From IMG/VR virus record IMGVR_UViG_3300034198_008895, positions 99,395 to 163,394 of that record: DNA of 64,000 nt; one strand, 5' to 3'. Source of the stretch: a virus. The notes beneath the pieces were generated by a model. The model was not told the origin of the DNA. It did no database searches and was given only the letters and a program-made list of their open reading frames with translations. The position numbers and the translations under genes were made by a program. Below are positions 15,702 through 23,785 of the stretch, in pieces. Every line of letters begins with the position of its first letter. Within the stretch, counting starts at the first letter, position 1.

Positions 15702-16584
15702 TTACAGCCTCCCTTTGTTTCTGAACTTCAAGGAACATATTGAAGTCATTCAACATGCTAAGCATCGAAGCTTCTAACTTGGTAACATTTTCTAAGTTCT
15801 GTGTGAACATAGCAGTATTTTGTTTAAACTTCAGAATAGGAAGTTCGTAAGAATCATTACAGATCATTAGTACACTTAGGCAATCCAAAGCTGCTTGACC
15901 ACGATTAGTCATGATGGTCTTATCAATATACGACGCAATGTTTGCAGAAATCAGATCGTTAAACTGCTGTAATGTAATAGACGTAAAGCCGTTATTGAAA
16001 TAGGTCAAACCAATACAGTCAGACTTATCAATAAAATTAAAGAAGTACCTTACATGCTTAAGATGTTTGATATCCACCTTTTCATCGTCAGTTTCTTCTT
16101 TGTCTTTGATATACTCTTTCAGAGAATCAACAAAGTGATCTTCAACGTGAGCAATCATTTCCATTAGACGTGGTTTATCTAACAGGCTAAGATGATCAAT
16201 CAGATCAACAATAATGTTACGTGGTGTATCTTCTGCGTGAAGACGATATGAGATTTGGCTATAATCTTCAAGACTCTGTACGATATAAAGGAAGTTAGCA
16301 ACTTCTGTCATTTCGTGCAAGGTGATAGGAATATCTTTGTTAAGAAATATAAAGTGTTCCTTAATAATCTTTTCAACTTCTTTTTCTAAAGTGTGAACAA
16401 ACATATCACGCTTGCTATCTGAGGTGATATCACTATCACGCTGAATTAAATCGATAAGCTGATCTTCATAAAACTTTCTACCGAAAGCTTCAAGCAATGC
16501 AAAGGCAGCATAAATATTTTTTTGTTGTTCAGGAGTAAAGGTGTTACCAACGTAATAAATGGTTATTTCAGCTAAGTTGATCAT
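15691..16584 (-). CDS. unassigned protein coupled to the beta' fragment
   Basis: A 297-residue, mainly helical protein with many Leu/Ile heptads, preceded by GAGGG. Its end overlaps the start of the RNA polymerase beta' fragment by 11 bp, so translation is likely coupled. That makes a further polymerase piece or an assembly partner plausible, but no polymerase motif is visible. Confidence 0.7.
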   Translation of the reverse strand: MINLAEITIYYVGNTFTPEQQKNIYAAFALLEAFGRKFYEDQLIDLIQRDSDITSDSKRDMFVHTLEKEVEKIIKEHFIFLNKDIPITLHEMTEVANFLYIVQSLEDYSQISYRLHAEDTPRNIIVDLIDHLSLLDKPRLMEMIAHVEDHFVDSLKEYIKDKEETDDEKVDIKHLKHVRYFFNFIDKSDCIGLTYFNNGFTSITLQQFNDLISANIASYIDKTIMTNRGQAALDCLSVLMICNDSYELPILKFKQNTAMFTQNLENVTKLEASMLSMLNDFNMFLEVQKQREAVNAN

Positions 16585-16639
16585 ACAACCCTCTGTAAAA
16601 AAGTGAATTAATCTTTGATCAAAACATCTAGAAGACAGT

Positions 16640-16670
16640 AAAAATACACCACGAGGATAACCCCGTGGTG
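16640..16670 (-). terminator. intrinsic terminator
   Basis: A stem CACCACG...CGTGGTG with 3 more inner pairs, then TATTTTT on the minus strand, closes the unit of the gene at 16680-18134. Confidence 0.75.
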
Positions 16671-16679
16671 CACTTTGAT

Positions 16680-18134
16680 TTATACCTTAACAACTTCAAC
16701 TTGTTGCATCAGGAAGTCAGTGACATACTTAACTGAGGCATAAAGTGCTGCTTCCATCGGATCGATATTTTCCGACATCTTCATGATCTCAGTCATTTCG
16801 TTCAGAATAAAGAAAGCATTACTGAAACGGAAACGAACATTTGCAACCAATTGCAGACAAATACGATCAAGGTCATCGATATCTGACAGTTGCAAACTAT
16901 CAATATACTTATAAGCCAGATCACGGGTTTCTTGGATGAAATGAGAAGAGTTATTAGAAACTTCTCTTTCTTCCTCTGACAACTCCATAATAGACTCGTC
17001 AAACTTAGCAATCAGAATTTGTCTGAAAATGTCAAGCTTGTTATTATTCATAGAAATAAGGTACAAACTACGAACCGTATTCCACTTGTTGATAAAGTTT
17101 TCTTTATTAGCAATCAGTTCAGAAACAGTAACGCTGTTTTTGTTCTCGCTGGAAATAAAACCAAACAGAACTTCAACAGAGCAACCAGCTTCAGCCAACT
17201 TAGCAAAGCTTTCTTCGTAAACAGTGATAGCCAAAGGCTTGTCATTAAAATAAGAGAATGCTGTTTCTGAATCGGTGGTCAGAAGACGACCGTTCATGAT
17301 ATCACGACGATATGTTTCCAGAGCGATATTCAGCTTATTACCGTAGTAGTCACGATTAGCAACACACTTGCTCTTTAACTGAACACTTGAGTAACCAAGT
17401 TCCAAATCGGCCTTATTGAGAAGGTTACGATAGAACAGATAGTTAATCAGAGAATAGTCCATCAGGTTATGGACTGAAAGCGTATATTCAGGAACATTTT
17501 CTGTTAGATAACCCATCATGCGATCCTTACCTTCGGCTGTGAACCAGGTAGAGATGTAGTTATCTTGATCAGCGTCACCTGTCAGGATATAGGAACCCAG
17601 ATCAAATTCTTCCTTAACCAGTTTGGAAAGATCAACCGGATCAAAGAAAAACTTATTGGTAGAACCCTTGTAAGAATTGATTTCGTTTTCAATCAGATAT
17701 GAAGAAAACACATCAGCAGGCTTGAAGTAGCTGATGCTAAAGAAATCTTCAGCTTCCTTAAACTTATAGTCCGACAGACCTTGCTGAACCTTTTCTTTCA
17801 ACAAGTTAATTTGCTTGTTAACAACACCACGAGCAAACGCAATGTGGTTAGCAATAATGTTAGACAGATCAACTTGGTAGTTGTCCATCAGCAGGTCGTG
17901 ACTAGATTGCGTGTAGGTCTTCATCTTGTTGACCATGGTATCTGTACCAGAAGCTGCGTGCAGCAGACTCGGTTCGATATATTCACGCTTTTCAATCTTA
18001 CTGAACATGTTATTGCCGATAGCAGCAACCAGTTCCTGAATCAGGGTAGACTGCTTAGGAACCAACTTAATACCGTTGGTAGCAGCAATCTCTGCCAGAT
18101 TAGTACCAATCGCAACAGATGATTGTGATAACAT
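16680..18134 (-). CDS. unassigned large protein, possibly virion
   Basis: A 484-residue, mostly helical protein with GGAG before its ATG. There is no signal peptide, transmembrane helix or known motif. The codons are richer in C-ending triplets than in accessory genes, consistent with high expression. It lies 10 bp downstream of a small Ala/Val-rich helical protein. A structural or injected virion role is a guess. Confidence 0.75.
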   Translation of the reverse strand: MLSQSSVAIGTNLAEIAATNGIKLVPKQSTLIQELVAAIGNNMFSKIEKREYIEPSLLHAASGTDTMVNKMKTYTQSSHDLLMDNYQVDLSNIIANHIAFARGVVNKQINLLKEKVQQGLSDYKFKEAEDFFSISYFKPADVFSSYLIENEINSYKGSTNKFFFDPVDLSKLVKEEFDLGSYILTGDADQDNYISTWFTAEGKDRMMGYLTENVPEYTLSVHNLMDYSLINYLFYRNLLNKADLELGYSSVQLKSKCVANRDYYGNKLNIALETYRRDIMNGRLLTTDSETAFSYFNDKPLAITVYEESFAKLAEAGCSVEVLFGFISSENKNSVTVSELIANKENFINKWNTVRSLYLISMNNNKLDIFRQILIAKFDESIMELSEEEREVSNNSSHFIQETRDLAYKYIDSLQLSDIDDLDRICLQLVANVRFRFSNAFFILNEMTEIMKMSENIDPMEAALYASVKYVTDFLMQQVEVVKV

Positions 18135-18144
18135 CGTTAGCTCC

Positions 18145-18363
18145 TTACTTAGAAATATTTTCTTTGACGCGGTTAGCGACCAGATTCGACAACATGTTAC
18201 GGTTCAGAGACTGCTGACCCAGGCTGTCAGCGATATCCTTACCAGCGATCTTGATAATGACGCTCGTAGCGAGGTCAACGACATTTGAAAGAACAACAGC
18301 GTTATCAGCGATCTTTTGTGTCTTGATAGCGTCTTCTTGTTCTTGGACAGTTAAATCTGACAT
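18145..18363 (-). CDS. small helical protein
   Basis: A 72-residue protein. The ATG at 18363 is supported by CGGAGC 8 nt upstream; the longer frame begins with weak context. The sequence is a run of amphipathic helices with a basic C-terminus. It directly precedes the 484-residue gene and probably shares its transcript. The function is unknown. Confidence 0.65.
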   Translation of the reverse strand: MSDLTVQEQEDAIKTQKIADNAVVLSNVVDLATSVIIKIAGKDIADSLGQQSLNRNMLSNLVANRVKENISK

Positions 18364-18469
18364 GGTTATTAGCTCCGTAGATAGCAATTCATAACATTTC
18401 TCAAAGGAATAGCGATTACTTTATTTTTTATTTTTACAGAAATGAGATGATAATTTTAAGGATACGAAA

Positions 18470-20599
18470 ATGCTAGATATCTTCTATCGAGATAAATCTC
18501 AGTATCATAACCAGCTAAATCCAGTTCGAGGATATCTCGAACAACTGTCTAGTTATATTCAGATTAGTCGTAATGTTTCTAAAGAAGAAGCTGATATTAA
18601 AGCTCGTGAAGTTCTTAAGAAACATTTTAAAGATAAGAACGTTCGTTATTTTGAACGCCAAGAGAACGGTGATCGTGAAGTTAAAGACACTACGCTCTTA
18701 CAATATATCAATAATAATATCAAAGAAAAGAATGTGCTTGTACCAACATTTACAAGTTACATGAATGCTAATAAGAAAAAGAGTATGTTGTCTGAGTTTA
18801 TTTTCGTCAACGTTCGTCGTCGTAGTGTGGCTAAGAAAGCTGGTCAAAAGGCCAAGGCTGAAGGTAACTTAGAACTTGCTGATGCCAAGAATAACGAACA
18901 GAATATGATGAAGATTTATAATAACTCTTTATCAGGTGCTTTTGCGCAAGCTGCTTGTATTCTTCATAATCCAACAGCTCATTCGACGTTAACAAGCATC
19001 ACCCGAACAATCACAAGTCTGAGTAATGCGAGTAATGAAAAACTTATTGCTGGTAATCGATTCTATCCTCGTGGTACTGATGTTATTAATAATGTCATCT
19101 ATATTTCTACTTATGCTGACATTGAAGGCATTCGAAATGTTATTGAGACTTTTGGCTTACACATTCCAACAGTTGAAGAAACGGTTAGCGTCTTAAAATA
19201 TAGTTCTGATCTTTATTTTAGAGATGAAAAGTTTTATCAAACTAAGATAATACCTTATCTACAAAAATTATCTTGTTATCATTTAGCTGCTATTTGCTAT
19301 ATCGGTGATCTATATCATATCCGTAAGTTTAACGATGGATTTATGCGTACAGTTATCAATGAAATGATTCAACCTGTTACTGCTGAAGATACCGATGCAA
19401 GTGTTTGTAAAAATATTCACTCTATCAATGAAAACATTCTAAACTTTGTGCATCATATTTTCTATAGTCAAGCCAAAGGTCAAGGCAAAGACTATGATAA
19501 AATGTTTGCAAGTAAATCTGGTTTAGCTAGCAGTATTTATACAACATCTAAACATGTCGAAGATATTCTTATCAAGTATAAGAGTTTCTTTAACTGTTTC
19601 TTTATGACTGATATTCTTCCGGGTAATTCTTTCCGTTTGAAGAATATGCGTCGTCGTACAGTTGTTTTGAGTGATACCGACTCTACCTGCTTTACCTTGG
19701 ATGAATGGGTGAAGTGGTTGTATAATGGTGAATTTCGTATTGACGATAAGTCTATTGCTACGACAGGTGCAGTCGCATTTATGGCTGCGCAAGCTATTAT
19801 TAATCAGTTAGCTATTCTATCTAAGGGTATGAATATCTCTGATGATCATCTTAACACTTTAGCAATGAAGAATGAGTTCTTGTGGCTTGTTCATGTTCCT
19901 GCAGAAGTTAGTAAACATTATTTTGCTTATACTGTTATTCAGGAAGGTAACGTCTTTAAGGAACCTGATATTGAAGTTAAGGGTGTTCATTTAAAGAATA
20001 GTGCTGTTCCTAAGTTCGTTATTAGTGACGCTAAAGATATCATGAAATACATGTTATCTACGGTGGCTGGTAATGAAAAGATTAAATTTAACTATATCCT
20101 TGAACGCATTATTAATCTGGAAAATAATATTCGGGATAGTGTGTATAAAGGTGAACCTGTTTATCTTAAAAAGTCAAAGATCAAAAATCCAGAAGCTTAT
20201 GCATTGGAAGGAATCAAATCTCCCTATGCTCGACATTTGCTATGGAAACAAGTCTTTGCTCCTAAGTACGGTGATATCCAAGATCCGCCGTATGACGTTA
20301 TTAAGATTCCTACAACGATTACATCTAAACCAGCATTGAATGCTTGGATAGAGTCTATTGAAGATAAAGACTTAGCTGCACGTTTAGTTAAGTGGTTAGA
20401 AGAGAATTGTAAAAAAGATCTTCCAACAATTTATCTTAATAATACATACGTTATGGGTAGTGGTATTCCTGACGAAATTATGCGTATCATTGATATTAAA
20501 CGAATTATTCTAGATGTGACTATTCAACATAGAGTTATTCTTGAAACGTTGGGTGTTATGCTATATAGCGATAAGCTTGTTTCTGAACAATTTAACTAA
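18470..20599 (+). CDS. family B DNA polymerase, polymerase part (split)
   Basis: A 709-residue protein. Residues 148-156 (KIYNNSLSG) fit family B motif B (Kx3NSxYG, with Ser for Tyr), and residues near 401-404 (LSDTDST) fit motif C, which holds the catalytic Asp pair. Only about 145 residues precede motif B, so neither the 3'-5' exonuclease nor motif A (DxxSLYPS) fits in this protein. These parts are expected in another gene, as in other split jumbo-phage polymerases. The motif B to C distance is unusually long. AAGGA precedes the ATG. Confidence 0.78.
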   Translation: MLDIFYRDKSQYHNQLNPVRGYLEQLSSYIQISRNVSKEEADIKAREVLKKHFKDKNVRYFERQENGDREVKDTTLLQYINNNIKEKNVLVPTFTSYMNANKKKSMLSEFIFVNVRRRSVAKKAGQKAKAEGNLELADAKNNEQNMMKIYNNSLSGAFAQAACILHNPTAHSTLTSITRTITSLSNASNEKLIAGNRFYPRGTDVINNVIYISTYADIEGIRNVIETFGLHIPTVEETVSVLKYSSDLYFRDEKFYQTKIIPYLQKLSCYHLAAICYIGDLYHIRKFNDGFMRTVINEMIQPVTAEDTDASVCKNIHSINENILNFVHHIFYSQAKGQGKDYDKMFASKSGLASSIYTTSKHVEDILIKYKSFFNCFFMTDILPGNSFRLKNMRRRTVVLSDTDSTCFTLDEWVKWLYNGEFRIDDKSIATTGAVAFMAAQAIINQLAILSKGMNISDDHLNTLAMKNEFLWLVHVPAEVSKHYFAYTVIQEGNVFKEPDIEVKGVHLKNSAVPKFVISDAKDIMKYMLSTVAGNEKIKFNYILERIINLENNIRDSVYKGEPVYLKKSKIKNPEAYALEGIKSPYARHLLWKQVFAPKYGDIQDPPYDVIKIPTTITSKPALNAWIESIEDKDLAARLVKWLEENCKKDLPTIYLNNTYVMGSGIPDEIMRIIDIKRIILDVTIQHRVILETLGVMLYSDKLVSEQFN

Positions 20600-20606
20600 A
20601 AAAAAA

Positions 20607-20634
20607 GACACTACCGCGAGGTGGTGTCTTTTTT
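20607..20634. terminator. bidirectional intrinsic terminator
   Basis: A 9-bp stem (GACACTACC and complement) with a GCGA loop, flanked by A and T runs, separates DNA polymerase from the convergent membrane-protein gene. Confidence 0.88.
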
Positions 20635-20641
20635 ATATTCC

Positions 20642-20965
20642 TTAATCATCAAGGAACTTGGTGTGTTCGTTGACAGCCTTTGCTATGGCTCTGTTTGTCT
20701 TACGCTTGTTAGCGAATGTCTTTACCATAACAAGCGTGTTGATAACAGGAAGCAGAAATACAACAATTGAACAAATCTCAATCGCTGCTTTCATCACAGA
20801 GACTTCGAAACGAAGTCCAGACTGTTGTTCAACTTTCTCAACCGCGTGTTCGGCAGCCGCCACCATTTTGTTATCCCATCGTCCGCGTATCACACTGGCG
20901 GTAAAACCGATGAAGAAGAACAGAACAGTAACACCATATACAACAAGAAAGATATCTTCAAACAT
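20642..20965 (-). CDS. two-pass membrane protein
   Basis: A 107-residue protein with hydrophobic helices at about residues 5-25 and 62-85, linked by a charged amphipathic helix and followed by a basic tail. AAGGAG precedes the ATG. It has its own promoter (20994-21021). The topology is compatible with an inner-membrane effector; a holin-type role cannot be claimed from sequence. Confidence 0.7.
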   Translation of the reverse strand: MFEDIFLVVYGVTVLFFFIGFTASVIRGRWDNKMVAAAEHAVEKVEQQSGLRFEVSVMKAAIEICSIVVFLLPVINTLVMVKTFANKRKTNRAIAKAVNEHTKFLDD

Positions 20966-20993
20966 GTTTGACTCCTTATCGTTAAGATCTTTT

Positions 20994-21021
20994 ATTATAT
21001 ATGTAATTAACTTCTGTTCAA
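20994..21021 (-). promoter_or_regulatory. phage-type promoter
   Basis: On the minus strand, -35 TTGAAC, a 16-bp spacer ending TTACATA, and -10 TATAAT. It drives the membrane-protein gene at 20642-20965. Confidence 0.8.
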
Positions 21022-21061
21022 ATTTACTATTAAAAAATTAATATAGTTAATATAATTATAT

Positions 21062-21302
21062 GGACAGAAATGTCGGTGTCTCTCTCTAGGTGCGGAAAAA
21101 CCGTTCTGGTAGATTTCGGAAGTTAGGCTGCGCGAAATGCCATATGCCAACACTCTGGGTGCATCCCAATAAAATCTACTATTTGCTTGCTTGTTTCGTC
21201 ATGGGAACTTGTGAGTTGTTGATCTCTAACCATCAGGTATGAGTGAAGCTATGAATCCCCAGGTGACTCACAAGGTCACCTGGGGAATTTATATTTTATT
21301 TT
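21062..21302 (+). ncRNA. candidate structured phage RNA
   Basis: About 240 bp with no open frame, preceded by TATAAT at 21051-21056 and closed by a strong plus-strand terminator. It is less AT-rich than the intergenic spacers. Visible pairing includes an 8-bp long-range helix (GTAGATTT near 21109 with AAATCTAC near 21172) enclosing a GTT.GGC/GCC.AAC stem, and an earlier CGG-AAAAA-CCG hairpin. I found no tmRNA, RNase P, 6S or tRNA signature. It could be a free RNA or a leader attenuating the SbcC-like gene 36 bp downstream. Confidence 0.55.
21257..21302 (+). terminator. intrinsic terminator of the candidate RNA
   Basis: An 11-bp perfect stem (CCCCAGGTGAC and complement) with a 7-nt loop, then an AT-rich tail with T runs, lies just before the SbcC-like gene. 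Confidence 0.85.
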
Positions 21303-21338
21303 CCTTAAAATTCTGTAGTTAATAAAAAGGAATAAGAA

Positions 21339-23744
21339 ATGAAGATCCTGTATCTCATTTTGAAGAACTTCAAACGCATGCCTCTAAGAGACATTGAAGT
21401 TTTTGAGCATCACTTTACTTCTAAGTTGTTAATGGTAACAGGTCCAAATGGTTGTGGTAAGTCATCTTTGTTTAATGAGCTTACACCATTGCCTTCTGAT
21501 AAGAATAATTTCAATAAGAATGGATACAAAGAAATTCATATTGAAAAAGACAGACAGCTGTATAAACTTATTTCTGACTTTACAGATGGAACTAAGTTTT
21601 ATTTTTATGTTGATGATGAGAACTTGAATGCTTCTCATAATGTCACAACACAACGAGAACTTGTCTTTAAGCATTTCGGAATAACACAGACTATCCATGA
21701 CATCCTAATCGGTGTCGAGAACTTTACGGAAATGTCTTTGCTTAACCGTAAGAAACTATTTAATTCAATTACGCATTTGAATATTGATGCGATTGTTGAT
21801 AACTATAACAAGTTGAAAGAAGAACACAAAAACAATGAGTTCCTTCTTAAGACTCAAGTATCTTTGTCTCAAGCTGAAGAACAGAAACTTATTAACAAAG
21901 ATCACCTGGATAATCTATTAGCTTCACAAAAACAGATTAAAGAGTATATCGATATTCTGCTGGAAATTCGTACAAACATTTATCGTTACAGAAGTGACGT
22001 AAGTGTTAATGAAGCAGCACAGAACTATCTAGATATCATTGAGAAGATTCAGGAAGTAACTCGGACGTATTACACTTATCTGACTTCGTATCCTGAAGAC
22101 GAACGTGCACAATTTAAAACTAAGTCGGAACTGGTTAACTATAAGCTCAATGAGTTTTATACGTTGCTAGAATCCAAACAAAAGGAAATTAACATTCTTA
22201 ATCTAAATAAACAGCATGACTTGCAAGCTGTTAAGATTGAGCTTGATGAACTTAAATATAATCGTGTTAAGTTATTGAACAGTTTATTTATGTTCAAGGT
22301 TTTGGATAGACCTATCGAGTACTTCCGTAATGATATCTTGAAACTCGAGGTATCTTTATTTGAAGTGATTAGAACGATTCCTTTAAATGAGAATAAGAAA
22401 TTCTCTAAAGAACGCTATGAAAATATATTAAATCGTAAACAAGAATGTTTGACTGAACTGAATAAAGCTATCACGAGAGAAGCAGAGGTTAATCGTGATA
22501 TTCAACATCTTGTTACTCATAAAGAAAATGTGATCTGTCCTAATTGTTCTCATGTATGGTCTCCGTTAGATACGGATGTCAATATGAAACAACTTAAGAT
22601 TGAACATAAACATCTTGTTGAAACTATTGCTAAGCTTCAAGCAGAACTTGTACAACTGGATAAAGAGTTGACAGAACTTCTTGAATACTTCGCACTGTAT
22701 AAACAATACTCCATTCTGCGTAATGCGACATATGACAATCTTAGACCTATGTGGAATTTGATTGATCAACGTGAATATATCTTTAAAGAACCGAATGCTA
22801 TCGGTGTTATGTTTAGAAATGCAACTATTGAAATTGAACAGTTAGCAACTGCTGAAGAAATGCGCAAACGTATCGAAGAGTTAACTAAGAATGTTGAAGT
22901 TCTTAGAGCAATGAAAGATACTAATGTTGAACATATTGAAAGTGTTATTGAAGAAATCAATGATGAGATCACTGGTCTTTTAGCTGAGAAGGATGAGTTA
23001 ACAGATCACATTCGTAACAACGAGATCTCTGTATCTGCTAGTAAGCTTTTAACTACTGCTAGAAGCATGCTAGAAAGCGCTACAAGCAGTTTACAAGATG
23101 CAAACATGTCGTTCACTACCGAAGAGGTTTTAAACGTCATAGAGAGCGAACTTAGCAAATATAAGGTTATTCTCATTGAAACTGAGCGTGAGATTAACAA
23201 CTATAATAATATCAAATATACAATTGAAAAGTATAAGAAAACGATTGATGACATTCAGTCGAATATTAAAGTTCTGGATATTATTCTAGACGAGCTTTCT
23301 CCGAAGAACGGTTTGATTGCAAAGTCTGTGAGTAGTTTCTTGAATATTATCATTGAGAATATCAATACGATCATTAATACTGTTTGGGATTACAAGATGA
23401 TCCTGAAAGCTATTAATGTGGAAAGTGAAGTATTAAATTATAAGTTTAAAGTTGAAGTTGAAGATAAAATCACGATTGAAGATATCGCCAAGGTATCGTC
23501 AGGAATGAAGGAAATCATCAATCTTAGCTTTAAGACTTTATTGTATAAACTATTGAAACTTGAACACTATCCTGTGTTCCTTGATGAGTTTGGAGTTAAA
23601 CTTGACAAGGTTCATAGAAGCAAGATTAGTGAACTAGTATTTAAAATGATGAATAGTAATTATTACAGCCAGATCTTTTTGATTACTCATATTGAAACAT
23701 CGTATGCGATCTTTAAAGATGTAGAAGTTCTTGAATTAGGATAA
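21339..23744 (+). CDS. sbcC: SbcC/Rad50-like ATPase (T4 gp46 type)
   Basis: An 801-residue protein of the Rad50 family. Walker A (GPNGCGKSS) is at residues 35-43, a zinc-hook CPNC near residue 400 lies between two long coiled coils, an ABC signature-like SSGMKE is near 721, and Walker B (VFLDEFG) is near 744. With an SbcD/Mre11 nuclease it forms an ATP-dependent complex that resects DNA ends for recombination-dependent replication. The partner gene is about 38 kb away on the opposite strand (62108-63235). AAGGAA precedes the ATG. Confidence 0.9.
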   Translation: MKILYLILKNFKRMPLRDIEVFEHHFTSKLLMVTGPNGCGKSSLFNELTPLPSDKNNFNKNGYKEIHIEKDRQLYKLISDFTDGTKFYFYVDDENLNASHNVTTQRELVFKHFGITQTIHDILIGVENFTEMSLLNRKKLFNSITHLNIDAIVDNYNKLKEEHKNNEFLLKTQVSLSQAEEQKLINKDHLDNLLASQKQIKEYIDILLEIRTNIYRYRSDVSVNEAAQNYLDIIEKIQEVTRTYYTYLTSYPEDERAQFKTKSELVNYKLNEFYTLLESKQKEINILNLNKQHDLQAVKIELDELKYNRVKLLNSLFMFKVLDRPIEYFRNDILKLEVSLFEVIRTIPLNENKKFSKERYENILNRKQECLTELNKAITREAEVNRDIQHLVTHKENVICPNCSHVWSPLDTDVNMKQLKIEHKHLVETIAKLQAELVQLDKELTELLEYFALYKQYSILRNATYDNLRPMWNLIDQREYIFKEPNAIGVMFRNATIEIEQLATAEEMRKRIEELTKNVEVLRAMKDTNVEHIESVIEEINDEITGLLAEKDELTDHIRNNEISVSASKLLTTARSMLESATSSLQDANMSFTTEEVLNVIESELSKYKVILIETEREINNYNNIKYTIEKYKKTIDDIQSNIKVLDIILDELSPKNGLIAKSVSSFLNIIIENINTIINTVWDYKMILKAINVESEVLNYKFKVEVEDKITIEDIAKVSSGMKEIINLSFKTLLYKLLKLEHYPVFLDEFGVKLDKVHRSKISELVFKMMNSNYYSQIFLITHIETSYAIFKDVEVLELG

Positions 23745-23746
23745 CA

Positions 23747-23778
23747 AGATAAGACGAGGATTGCTCCTCGTCTTATCT
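23747..23778. terminator. bidirectional intrinsic terminator
   Basis: A 14-bp perfect stem (AGATAAGACGAGGA and complement) lies between the SbcC-like gene and the convergent tail-fibre gene. Confidence 0.88.
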
Positions 23779-23785
23779 TTATTAG

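Noticed and set aside
21062-21302. tmRNA, RNase P RNA, group I intron or known riboswitch
   Set aside because: No tag reading frame, no RNase P core motifs, no split coding exons, and no recognisable ligand-binding core. Left as an unclassified RNA candidate.
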